Part shown: positions 24,271 through 34,440 of the stretch, in pieces | Layout: each line of letters opens with the position of its first letter | How positions within the stretch are numbered: the first letter of the stretch is position 1 | NCBI GenBank assembly: GCA_948474755.1 | Contig: CAOLHI010000355.1 | Coordinates: 434,001-498,000 of the forward strand | Reading direction: 5' to 3' | Length of the DNA: 64,000 bases | From: Ctenosaura bakeri | Taxonomy: Eukaryota; Chordata; Lepidosauria; Squamata; Iguanidae | Made by a program: the position numbers and the translations under genes | Notes under the pieces: generated by a model | Database searches by the model: none | What the model saw: the letters and a program-made list of their open reading frames with translations, nothing else | Told to the model about the DNA's origin: nothing

Positions 24271-24673
24271 TGTACACTGGCTGATTCACATTGGCAAGGG
24301 TTCAGGGCACAGAACCCTTGCAAAAGTGGAGAAACCACAAATAACTCCCCCCTTTCAATCCCCCTCCCTTTCCTTTGCCTCTGGCCCCATCATTCCCTGG
24401 GGGAAAGAAAAAAGATAAGGTAAAGGGCTTACTGGTACTTTCCTCTCAGAAAAGGACAGAGTTCTGGCTTCTAGCTACTTCTGGTGGCTATCTTGAGAAA
24501 GGAGAGGTAGGAGCAATCTGCTAACAAATCAGCAGCCATTACACAGCAGAATGTGCCGCCATGTGGGAGAGATGACATGCCTCCAGCATTGGATGGGGGG
24601 GGAGGCAAGCACATGCCTTGCGAATAATCAAATTCACAAAGGTTCAACCTACAAATGTGGAGGGAGGACTGTA
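24271..24673. mobile_element. Non-autonomous Tc1/mariner (Tigger-like) element, second copy
   Basis: Left end has GGGTTCAGGGCACAGAACCC, right end has CAAATGTGGAGGGAGGACTG. TA dinucleotides flank both ends (TGTA|CACTGG, GGACTG|TA), compatible with the TA target duplication of this superfamily. A C-rich stretch (24345-24400) sits inside. Confidence 0.5.
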
Positions 24674-25969
24674 TTGCTTCACTAAACATTTCATACCTCT
24701 AGTCGATGTTTCAGTAGCTACAAGTTTCTGTTTGTATTCAAGGTTCATTGGTTAGATTGTATGTGCCCATTTGTGTCTCCTGGGTATCCAAAAGTTAGGA
24801 CTGGGTGCCTATTTGAATATAATATTGTTATTCAAAAATGACTTGTCTGGCCCTAAAGGTCTTTTTTCAAAGGTATCTTTTGGATATTTCTGAGAATTTA
24901 ATTTGTGAAGAATTTTATCTGGGGTGACCCTGTTTTTTTTTCCAGGAAACAGTGTGAATTTCCCCCACTTATGATAATAAATGGGATTTTACAAATCCCA
25001 AACAGCATATCATATTAAGTGAATTGCGCATAGTTTTTGTTGTTGTTGTTATTGTTTTTTGCAGATGAGCAGAGACTGGCTACCACTCTGTGAAAACTGC
25101 AGTTCTGACAGTTGGTGACTTGTGTTTCACTTGGGCATTGAATCTGCTCTGGGTTTTAGTCTAAATTTTAAAGGATCTATCCAAACTGCTGAAGCTATTT
25201 GGGGTATTCCCTGGTCTGAATTTCTACTTTATTTCCTCTCCTCCCTTTTTTAAAATTGATTTTAAAAAGTATTTCAGGAGCTGAGTCGAAAACAAACTTG
25301 GAAATCTGCCAGGAATTGTATTTATCCATTTTATTTGCAGAAACAGGATGGTGTGGTCTAAAACACGCGTGAGTCAGCCCTGACTTTGGTGCTTTAAATT
25401 TTTAAAATATCTCTAGGACGTAAAGGGGCTTTCTCAGAAAGATTGTGAGCAGCAGCAAATATGCATAAATGAATGTTTAAAAAACAACAACCCTACCACC
25501 AGCAAGGAAACTTGTAGAGGTCTAAAACTGTGTTGTTTTTTTGTTTGTCATGCCTGTTCTAAACACCAGAATTGGCCACAGGAGAAGAGGTAGAGTGAGC
25601 ATTAGGCAGTCACCTTTTTCAGCTCTACTGTATAACAAACAGATGGGACTAAACACCCAGGATCAGAATGTGGTTGTGGAAAACCCCTGGAGGTTCTCTG
25701 GATTGTGCTCAAACTGTTTGTTTCTCTCCAGCAGTTGTATGTTTTACTCTGGCTCCATTTTTGCAGCAACATTCGTTACATCCGAATCGGCTGTGGGCCC
25801 ATTCATTCCTACTGCTAGTGAATGGGACAAGCCTGGGCTGGAGGTTGCTCAGCGCACCCCCATGTGGCTACCTTGAGAAGAGCAGCGCATGTTACATCTA
25901 GCAGAACCAATTGAAACAAACAAATCGTGAATTAGCTTTAGAAACTTACTGAGTTCTCCTTCAGTTTCA
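24674..25969. other. No gene seen
   Basis: AT-rich with T/G runs (25038-25062). The overlapping + strand frames at 25541-25901 carry no family motif. Confidence 0.5.
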
Positions 25970-26152
25970 GGCCATTTCCGCACTAGCCTGTTATAGCGCG
26001 ATGATTCCACTTTCAACATCCTCTGGAATCCTTGGGTTTGCAGTTTCAGGAGGGGCCGGATGGCCCCTCCCGAAACTGCAAACCCCAGGATTCCAGAGGA
26101 TGTTGAAAGTGGAATCATCGCGCTATAACAGGCTAGTGCGGAAATGGCCTCA
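25967..26152. mobile_element. Near-perfect palindromic MITE, 180 bp, TCA target duplication
   Basis: Element 25970-26149, ends GGCCATTTCCGCACTAG and CTAGTGCGGAAATGGCC, flanked by TCA on both sides (25967-25969, 26150-26152). The two arms, about 87 bases each, pair almost base for base around a GGGGCCGGATGGCCCC centre. Three-base duplications and GGCC-starting ends suggest PIF/Harbinger; that assignment is inference. Confidence 0.88.
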
Positions 26153-26192
26153 GTGTTGAAATAAGACAAAAGTAGATGGGGGGATTGCAGGG

Positions 26193-26375
26193 TTGGTAGG
26201 TCGTAGTGTACTGGTCTGAGCATTGGACTGCGACCCTGTTTGATTCCCCAATTGGCCATGGAAAGCCACTGGGTGACCTTGGATGCATAACACACTCTCA
26301 GCCGCAGGAAACTCCATGATAGGTTCACCTTAGGTGGCCATAAGTCAGAAACAACTTAAAGGCACACAATAACAC
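26193..26375 (+). repeat. Sauria-type SINE, short form, near full length
   Basis: tRNA-like head with a B-box-like TTTGATTCCCC, then GGCCATGGAAAGCCACTGGG, CACACTCTCAGCCGCAGGAA, GGTGGCCATAAGTCAGAAAC and a CACAATAACAC tail. Lacks the GAGGAAGGCA ... CAAGAAAAC block found in the long forms. Confidence 0.88.
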
Positions 26376-27129
26376 AGTGGAAGTAAGAGAAATATATTGC
26401 TGGTAGAGGGCCTGGTAGGGGCCCAGTCTGAGATACAGCACAGTTCTAATATCATTACTTGCATAAAGGGTGTTTTTGTGCGTGTTTTTTGAGTGGTGGG
26501 GAAGGATTTGATCAAGTTGACCTCCATGGTTTCTTTCCCTGGGAATACCTCTTCATTCCTGCCATTACTTCCTTTTGCTTGTCTTCCACCTCTGAGCTCT
26601 ATTTACACAAGCAGAGTTTGGAAATATTAGTGTTTGTGCTCATGCTTTGACAATTAAATTGCTGACACAGTTAATCTAATAGCATCAAAAACTTCAAGAA
26701 AAAAATGTGGAATTAATCTATTAATCAATTCATTGGAGTAACATTTACAATGACTAAAAATTCCCCCCAACCCAAAATTGTTTTTAAAAAAGATGATGAA
26801 TTAAAATGACAAGAAATACTAATAGCTACTCAGAAACAGTGTTCTTGATGCTGGATGCTTTTTGAATTCAGGATTGAACCGTTTAACAAATGGGAGGTAA
26901 CATGTTATTTTTAACCAATGTCTTTCCAAACAGTCCTCAGATATGTAGGCTGCTGTTAACTTCTTTTGCCATTCTTGGCTCAGAGGGCAGAGGGGAACAG
27001 GTGGAAATAACAGAAAAAAGGAAATTCTGGGGAGGGGAATCCAGAGGTTAGCCTGAATGTGGGCCTAGGAGATGCTTAACAGTGACAATCCCTGATGGAA
27101 AGTCGAAGGCTTTCACAGCCAGAATCCAT
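26376..27129. other. No gene seen
   Basis: AT-rich non-coding sequence. The last 40 bases (AAGGCTTTCACAGCCAGAAT) belong to the repeat that forms the foldback starting at 27130. Confidence 0.5.
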
Positions 27130-27424
27130 GGGTTGTTGTGGGTTTTTCAGGCTATGACACTGTGTTCTAGTAGTATTTGCTTCTGATGTTTCACCTGCAT
27201 CTGTGGCAGGATCTGGAAACATGGAGGTGGAATGGAGTATATATACTTGTGTGGTCCCTAAGTGGGAGGGTTTTGCATTTGTGATGCGTTAGTTAGTCCA
27301 GCTGCATCACTAATGCATCACAAATGCAAATCACTCCCACCGGGGGATCACACAAGTATATACACTCCATTCCACCTCCATTCCATACTACTAGAACATG
27401 GCCTGAAAAACCCACAACAACCCC
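27130..27424. repeat. Large imperfect foldback of about 295 bp
   Basis: Left GGTTGTTGTGGGTTTTTCAG and TGTTCTAGTAGTAT pair with right ATACTACTAGAACA and CTGAAAAACCCACAACAACC. Inner arms GGAGGTGGAATGGAGTATAT / ATATACACTCCATTCCACCTCC and TTTGCATTTGTGATGC / GCATCACAAATGCAAAT complete the stem. About 50 bases (27171-27221, CTGATGTTTCACCTGCATCT) are unpaired, present only on the left. The motif GGCTTTCACAGCC..GGGTTGTTGTGGG is common in lizard DNA; I suspect a Penelope-like or other retroelement end but cannot confirm it. Confidence 0.75.
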
Positions 27425-27777
27425 TGATGGTCTTGTACAAATTGGTGATTATGGAAACTGTTTGGATATCAGCAGAGGGGGTCACATGGCGGAACCAAGG
27501 CATTCTACCACAGCCACTCACACTCCTAACTGGGAAGGTGAGTGGAGCTGAGTGGCAGTGAGATTCCCATTGCACACTTCTCAGCACCTGGTGAAATAGC
27601 AAGGGGCATGCAAAGGAATGTTCTCTCTGTAGCTAGAGGCATGAAACCAATACAATGGTCATTGGCAAGTAGGGGAGGCAAGATGACAGGAGGGAATCAC
27701 GAACAATGGAATGGCCAATAAATTGGCCGGAGATGATGTGAGTTGTAATATGACACATCTGGAGGCCACAGGTTGAA

Positions 27778-27841
27778 GCCGCCGCCGCCGCCGCCGCCTC
27801 CTCCTCCTCCTCCTCCTCCTCCTCCTCCTTCTTCTTCTTCA
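27778..27841. repeat. Compound trinucleotide microsatellite (GCC)n(TCC)n(TTC)n
   Basis: About seven GCC units, then about ten TCC, then four to five TTC, in one uninterrupted register. On the - strand it encodes a spurious K-E-A homopolymer series. Confidence 0.97.
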
Positions 27842-28608
27842 ACACATTTTAAAGTAATCTAAAACTACATATAAGGAAAACACACAAAAAAGGTATAATA
27901 ACAGACAGGACAAACCTAAACTAACTAAACTAAAATAATACACATATACCTATTGTACTAAATAATTACTATACAAAGACTAACAAAGGGGGATGACATA
28001 TACAAATAGACCACTCACTCCTCAGCTAATGGGTTATGTGTTCAAGAATTATTATACTTATTGTAATATGATCTCATTAGCCTATAACATATGATAATAA
28101 AGTTTATAATATGAATTGCTACTTGCGTTTATATCATATAAAGCATGTTATTTTTAAAAAAATTAAAATTCTACAATAAATATACAAATCTAATTGTGCA
28201 TAACTCCTAGGGATTAACTCCCCTTCTTTGCTTAAGTAAGACCAAGTCCTCAAGTAATAACCTCTTAAATCTAAAGAAGAAAAGAAAAGCGAAAGCAAGC
28301 AATTATATTGTTATTAATACTATTAGTAAACCTATCTAACATAAATTCTATATCACCAGTAAAAATCCCTAAACTGTTGTTCAGGTTGAAGGCTGAACTT
28401 GTCTGATTAAAAATTCTAAAGAGCTCCAGACCTTCTTCACTGTCCACATTTGGTTGCCCTAATAAGACCTTCTTTGGGTTTGGGAGTAAAAAAGGCATCA
28501 GCATCTGGAATCAGCTCCAGCCTAATGAGCATCTAAGAGTCCACTGACGGGTACAATAGTGTCATTTAAAAAAGAATAATCTTAATGTCTTTCTTCTTCC
28601 TCCTTTAG
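27842..28608. other. NINJ2 intron sequence, very AT-rich
   Basis: No repeat or gene recognised; ends in the pyrimidine tract CTTTCTTCTTCCTCCTTTAG that serves as acceptor for the exon at 28609. Confidence 0.6.
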
Positions 28609-28840
28609 ACCACTAATCCTGGCTCCAGGACAGAAAACGTCATCAACATAAACCATTATGCAACTAAGAAAAGTGTGGCTGAAAGCATGCTCGATGTGGC
28701 CCTGTTCATGGCCAACGCAGCACAGCTGAAGGCAGTGCTGGAACAGGGGCCTTCCTTCCAATACTATGCTGCCCTGACAGCTCTCATCACCATTTCCCTC
28801 TTCTTCCAGACAGCCATTGGGATTCTGCTTATTATCATGG
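28609..28840 (+). CDS. NINJ2: NINJ2 internal coding exon (helices 1-2 and first membrane helix)
   Basis: The exon follows a pyrimidine-rich acceptor ending TCCTTTAG and ends at ATCATGG before the donor GTAAGACT. It starts on a codon boundary (ACC ACT AAT CCT GGC) and leaves one base for the next exon. It encodes 77 residues, including the block conserved in all ninjurins and the first transmembrane segment. The open frame runs 19 codons into the intron before a stop, which is read-through and not a real C-terminus. Confidence 0.96.
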
Positions 28841-31800
28841 GTAAGACTCTTCGGCTTCTTCCCCTAGTAGGCTGGGGGACTTCACAAGAGGAAAAGTGAT
28901 ATGGAGTCACCAAATGTCTGTTCAAATAAAAAGGCATTTACCTAGTGCTGGAAAGACAGCAGGGAGAGACCCAACCTAGGCCATTTCTGCACTAGACTGT
29001 TACAGTGCTATTATTCCACTTTCAACATCCTATGGAATCCTGGGGTTCACAGTTTAGGGAGGGGCTGGGCGGCCCCTCCCTACTGCAAACCCTAGGATTC
29101 CATAGGATGGGGAAAGTGGAATAATAGCACTATAACAGTCTAGTGCAGAAATGGCCCTAGTCTTTGTATAAATGATGCTATATGTGAACTGGAAGCTTCT
29201 GTAATCCCAGTAGAATGTTTCAGAGCTTCTGTGCTATGGAAGTGGTCCTAGCAGAAATCAGTGACAACATCTAAAGCATATATATCACTACTTGCATGTT
29301 CAGAGTGTTTCACATTATGTTAGGATGGGCAACCCGTCACCCTCAAACTGCAGTTATGGTGGCCTTCCTCTTAATTTCAAAAGTTCTCCCCAAGCAGTCA
29401 ATTTGGATTCAAGGCTAAAGGGTCTCTTCCATGGTAGCCCACTGACAGCAGCAGGGGGAGGAGGAGGAGGGGGAGGAGGAGGAGGGGAGAAAGGGAGATG
29501 GAAGATGAGCGAAGGGGGTACGGTAAGAGAGGGATAGAAATGGAGAAAAGAGGATGTCTCTCACTCCATCTCCCTGCTAGCATTGTGGGCCCAATAGATA
29601 ACTCCCAAGGAAACATCTTGACAGAAAAAAAAAAAAAGATTCCTCACTATGTCATACAATATTTTGGTTAAGTCTCTATCAACCCTATAAGAGAGAGTAG
29701 TTTGATGGCCCCCATCTTGCAGGTCAAGCATTGGTGGCGTCTGAGGCTTGTGAAAGGCAGCGCAATATGTTCACAGCTAACTTGACATTGGATAGATTCT
29801 GATTAGATGCATCTTTCCCTTGTAGCCTTTATAGCCAAGGTAGTCAACTGTAGCTCTCCAGATGTTCCAATATCCCTAACCATCTGTTGTGCTAAGACTG
29901 ATGGGACCTGGAGTTCAGCAACATTTGGAGACCACATATTCCACACTGTTGGCCTGTACAATATCACCTCCCCAGTTGTTCTTGGCTGATTTTGTTGATA
30001 CTCTCATTTTCATATTAACTCTTATGATATTTCCCATGAGTGAAATACATAATTCCAGAATAATGTCTGATATGTCTCCCAGGAGGTGATTGAAATGTTA
30101 CCAGTATCGTGTGTATGATGTCTTATGCTGCATGCACACTATGTAATCCCCCAGTGAGTGAGAGTTTATCCATCCTTTTTCACTTGAGGTATTGCAAGGG
30201 TCTGTGTGCAGCTCTGATTTGTGTATGTATAGTACATGTGTACACAGCTAAAACCAAGAATAACTGCACTAACGTTACCAAACTAATTTCCCACAATATT
30301 TGTGGTAGACTTTCAGATATTGAATGTTAGGTTTGTTCATAATGTTAAGATTTCACCTTGGCTTCAGGCTTGCTAGTTGGCTATAGGCAGGGCACTATTC
30401 TCTCAGCACCATTTCTTTGGTGGGATAAGAATAATGGTCTACTGAGAATATTGAAAGGTTAATATGCATATTTTAAGTGCTTAAAACACATGTGGTTTGG
30501 AGATGTATGCTTCACTGACCTAGCCAGGGCCTGGATGGAAAACAACCAGGAAAACCCAGTATCTGATTTCTGTATAAGGACAGTGGGATATAAATAAATA
30601 AAAATGTGAGATGGTAATGAACTATTATATAATTTTAAAGGATCAACATGTCTCCCGCACATTACGGGACATTATTATTATCATTGATCAAAATCCTTGT
30701 TCTTGGTATGTTTCAGTTCTATATGCTTTAGAGCAATTAATGCTGCAGATGCAGATATAGAAATAAGTACTATAATTTGAAGAGAGATATGATATGTCTC
30801 CTTATGTTGAGAAAGACACTGCCCTGTGTGCCTTCTCAGACTTTTGCTGTCCTGATTTTTAATACTACAAGGCAAAATTAAGGCCCTCATTCTCTGTTAT
30901 GGCTCTTTTTCTTTAAACTGGATTTAGATTGGACAATCCTTCAACCAGGTAGTCTTAAAAAAAAGAACTGCCCTCTGACAGCCTACCAAATAGAAGAATG
31001 TCCTCTGTAAAGTAAGGCACATGGCCACCATCCCTGTTACTTATCTAATTTCCATAAAGTGTAAAGTTCTCTTTGATTGTTAATAGTTTTTAAAATATCT
31101 CCTTTATAGAAATAAGATGTTAATGGGCTCATTCAGTGTTACAACCCTCTCCCAAGCTGTGTATCCTCTTTCACCATCTTGCATGGACCCTGTTTCTTAA
31201 AGTTATAACCCCCCAGGGTGGTCTCTTTTTCTTTTTCTTTTGACCAACCTTTTGCATTCCTGTGCTGCCCCTATGGTTATATACAGAGAGCAACAGTCTC
31301 CAGTTCTGTTTTAGCCTGCTCCCCGGTCAGTCCTTCTGTCTCCCTACGTGATAAACACAAGCCTGTCTTTCTTGGATTGTGTGTTTGGCATTGAAAGGAA
31401 TGACAGGGTCATGAACTTGGGCTTCATACAGCTGCGGTCCCGTTGCATCAATAGAATCTCTCTTCTATATATAGGGCTTGATTGTGAACAGTGAGCAACT
31501 CCTGTTGGCTTCCAGCTCCCTGTAGAAATCACTGCTCTGGCTTTTAAAGTTCTTTCACAAAGAACCGAAGCCAGCTTCTCTCTTCCATCTTTCCTCTGTA
31601 CATCTTCCTCCTCCTCCTCCTCCTCCTCCTCTAAGTCTCTTTTAAAAATGGGCCCGGCCATTGGAGTAATTGGTTTCTTTTTCAATTTAGTCCATTTTGA
31701 AAAGATAGTAACAGCTATGGCATTTCACAGGGGATAGTACAGCTGAGATCCTGCATTGGGGGCTATATTGTAAGTTCTGTCCAGGACAAGCTATGGCATG

Positions 31801-33492
31801 TCTCCTCCTCACCTAGGGTTGCCTGTTCAGAATTGTCACGAGCCCTGAGTTTTTTCAGAGCCAAAATCTGACAGCTCCTGGTTATGTTTTTAAGCATTGA
31901 AAGTTGCTTACAGCTTGTCATTCAAATGCGTACACAAGGAAAAACCTTCTCCTGTTTGGAAATAAAAAGAGAAATCTTAGGTAAAGGGGCTGTTCACAGT
32001 TCAAGGTGAAGTGGGGAGAAATTATTTCTCCTTACCTACTTAGGGAGATGAAATATTCTAGCCCACTTGCTTCTAGTCAGAAGGTAGATGCAGAGCAGAG
32101 GGTGAGCCCTAGCATCAGGAGGACTGGGAGTGAAAGGAGAAGCTAACTAAGTAAATACATAGACCTCCTGGAGGGTCTTTGCAAGTTGCAGCAACCAGTC
32201 AAATAAGCTTTGCAAATGGTGGCAAGAGGCTGTTCTACTAGTTGAGCTGGAGATTTGCATACAGTCCTTTCCTCTTGTTTGGAGCAGAAACCTCCAAACC
32301 TGGAGAAATTGCAGCTTTATCTTCTGCCTAAAGACAACCAGGAAAATTTAAGGCCAGGCCTTGACATCTGGCAACTGTATTCTCACCCAGTGGACTCTTC
32401 CTAGCCCTCCTAACATAGAGGGGTGGAGGTGGAGGTAGCAGCACAGAAGCATCCAGTTATGTCCTGATTAGTGACTGAACCAAGGTATGGAAAATCTTGA
32501 ACTATTTCCATGTCTTCATCATCTACTTTAAGGTTAGGTAAATCATTTGTAGACATTATTTTTGTTTTCTCAATGGGCAGTTGCAATATTCATGGAAGAG
32601 GTGAAAATGTCAGACATCTGCTTTTCGAGTTGCAGGGGAAGAGGCCCCCATCAGTCCCAGTGGCTGCTTATGGATAAGTGGGGTTTGGGTAGGTCTGACC
32701 AGAATCTAGTGTGTAGCACCATAGTTGCACCACAGTTTTGTGGTACACAGGACATAATGATCAAACAGAATTCTGCAAGTTGCTTGATTCTTTGTTTTAT
32801 TTTCAAAATATTTCAAAAGTTTTCTCCTCATTGTAAGGAGATTATGAGCTTTTGTGCATTTTTCATTTTTTCCTGCATTTTAGTACTTTTGTATGAAAAT
32901 TTCAGAATGGTTTTTGTATGCAAAAGGTTTCGTTTTCAGCACAAAATGCAATGTTTTAGAGCTATTTGTTTGTTTTGCTCTTACTCTTCTTTCTGCTCTT
33001 GTGTGTGGGTGAAAAATCTTGTTGACTTTTTATCATATCAGGTTTCTTGGTGCAATGAGATATCATTTCTTGTGTCAAGAAAAGGAAATTGGCAAATACT
33101 TTTCACATCCCCATTATTTGCCAGTTTGAGAAATATCGTGTTGTTGTGAGGAAATGTGTATGTGACACAAAGAACCAAGTATCATACTAGAGAAAGACCA
33201 GGATAATAACATCACAAATAGGAAAGAGAGAAGAATGTGATTCACTTTTTGGGTGGGGGGTGGGGGGAACATATTGGGGTCCTTCTGTTTGATTTCTGCC
33301 TCTGATGTGCCTTCTGTCTTCATAGCTCGGTTGAACCTGAATGATGTAACAAAGCAGCAGCGCCTGGATTTGCTCAACAACATTGCCACAATCCTTGTCT
33401 TTGTCACAGTCATTGTCAACATCTTCATTACAGCCTTCGGTGTGCAGAAGACAGGACTCTATCCAAGTGGTTATGGTCGAAGAATCTACTGA
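28609..33492 (+). CDS. NINJ2: Ninjurin-2, last two coding exons (5' partial)
   Basis: Spliced CDS of 28609-28840 and 33326-33492, giving 132 codons and a TGA stop; human NINJ2 is 142 residues as I recall, so only about ten N-terminal residues are missing. Ninjurins are small plasma-membrane proteins; NINJ1 oligomerises to rupture membranes in lytic cell death, while NINJ2 is described as an adhesion molecule of neurons and glia. Visible in order: the conserved NHYATKKSVAESMLDVALFM block (residues about 15-34), which forms the amphipathic helices of the family; a first hydrophobic helix (about 52-77); a short loop RLNLNDVTKQQR; a second hydrophobic helix (about 95-117) ending FITAFGVQKTG. NINJ2 is preferred over NINJ1 because of YATKKSVAESMLDVALFM, ARLNLN and the KTG tail, and because B4GALNT3 is its neighbour. 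The intron is 4.5 kb and splits a GCT alanine codon after its first base. Confidence 0.95.
28976..29159. mobile_element. Palindromic MITE of the GGCC family, CTA target duplication
   Basis: Element 28979-29156, ends GGCCATTTCTGCACTAGACT and its inverse, flanked by CTA at 28976-28978 and 29157-29159. Arms include ATTCCACTTTCAACATCCTA / GATGGGGAAAGTGGAAT. It lies in the NINJ2 intron just after the exon. More diverged between arms than 25970-26149. Confidence 0.87.
29453..29487. repeat. (GGA)n microsatellite
   Basis: Imperfect GGA repeat with a few extra G bases. Confidence 0.9.
29838..29962. repeat. Short palindromic MITE-like repeat, decayed
   Basis: CTCTCCAGATGTTCC on the left and CAACATTTGGAGACC on the right are imperfect inverted ends. 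Similar pairs occur at 46195-46300 and 48815-48930, with middle parts of the TCCCA..AGACTG type. Confidence 0.5.
31605..31632. repeat. (TCC)n microsatellite
   Basis: About nine TCC units; on the - strand it yields a glutamate run that explains the acidic ORF here. Confidence 0.95.
33326..33492 (+). CDS. NINJ2: NINJ2 last coding exon (second membrane helix, C-terminus, stop)
   Basis: The acceptor is CTTCTGTCTTCATAG; the first two bases finish the split alanine codon, then 54 codons and TGA at 33490-33492 follow. It encodes the second transmembrane helix (NNIATILVFVTVIVNIFITA) and a short tail ending GYGRRIY. The tail after KTG differs from the human one as I remember it, as expected for the least conserved part of the family. 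Confidence 0.96.
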
Positions 33493-33503
33493 GCCTTAAA
33501 AGG
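33493..33503 (+). other. NINJ2: Start of NINJ2 3' UTR with possible UTR splice donor
   Basis: Eleven bases after the stop, AAAAGG is followed by GTAAGAAAG, a good donor match. If used, the 3' UTR is split by an intron of about 2.4 kb ending at the acceptor before 35914. This is inference from splice-site quality; no transcript is available. Confidence 0.45.
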
Positions 33504-34403
33504 GTAAGAAAGGGATAAAGACCTATCTCCTTGATCACACTGATACCTCCCTTTTATTCCTCCTTGGCCACATTATTTATTCAGATCTGTTGGCACAGAC
33601 TCATCTGCATTTGCTGGTAGAGAAAAGTCTGAATATTATAGAAGATGGCTGGCATCTTGATCAGTATTCATGAGGTTATAAGCCAGACCTCTAATCTTGT
33701 AATGGTTAGGATTCATGTTTATGTTTGTTAATGACTAAACATGGTGAAAAAACTGTCCTCCAAAGGCAGGCAGTATCCTAGCTGAATGGCTTCCCAGGTG
33801 CTACAGATTGAGACACTGGGAAATGGCACCTGCAGTGCTCTCTTGGTTACATTGAAATGGGCAGCTGGAAACATCCTTTGGGGTCCTGCTTCAGCTGCTT
33901 ATCTTGATGTGATGCAGTCAACATTTCCTACTACCCTGATCTTAAGCATCTGGAAAATCCTTTGTTGGGCCACTGCCTGTCACAAGAGCTGGACTTTGAG
34001 GAGCTGCCATCAGAAGTACTACAATAATGTAGCTGCACCTTATAGCTACACCTGACAATGCAGGATCTTACCCCTTGCCACTGAGATGCTCAAATATGGT
34101 TAAAGTTTGTTTAGATTTTTTTTAAAAAAAATCTAATTTGTTATTGATTCTCATTGTAGACACTTTGAGAGTCTTTTTTGAGTAAAAAGAGCTTCAATAA
34201 TAGATTGGATCCATTGAATTTAGGCATGTACAGCTGGGCTTCATCCTTTCCTCCCCACTGCATCCTCTGGGACATTGAAGTACTACAGAGTCTCAGGAAG
34301 AAGCACCTTCTATATAGAGAGCTGGGTTCATTAGTTTGTTAATTAATTCATTCTTCCAGCCAAGAGACACCTTCCATAAGGAGATGTTGATCAATCAATC
34401 AGT

Positions 34404-34440
<37 letters not shown>

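Larger units (their letters stand above)
29160..33325. other. NINJ2 intron between the two coding exons
   Basis: Contains a (GGA)n run (29453-29487), a (TCC)n run (31605-31632), and at 29840-29960 a decayed palindromic repeat of the CTCCAGATGTT...AACATTTGGAG type. The AT-rich 195-codon frame at 32562-33149 is Phe/Cys/Ser-rich with no motif and is not called. Confidence 0.6.

Noticed and set aside
25970..26149. Palindrome as an assembly artefact
   Set aside because: Flanking TCA duplications and three independent related copies with their own duplications show a real element.
28841..28899. Short NINJ2 isoform ending in the intron
   Set aside because: The frame simply reads through a consensus donor; the downstream exon restores the second membrane helix.
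31344..31685. Acidic 113-codon - strand ORF
   Set aside because: The glutamate run is a (TCC)n microsatellite read in reverse and no other motif is present.
32562..33149. 195-codon + strand ORF in the NINJ2 intron
   Set aside because: AT-rich, with Phe/Cys/Ser runs and no family motif, and it ends within the intron; typical chance frame.
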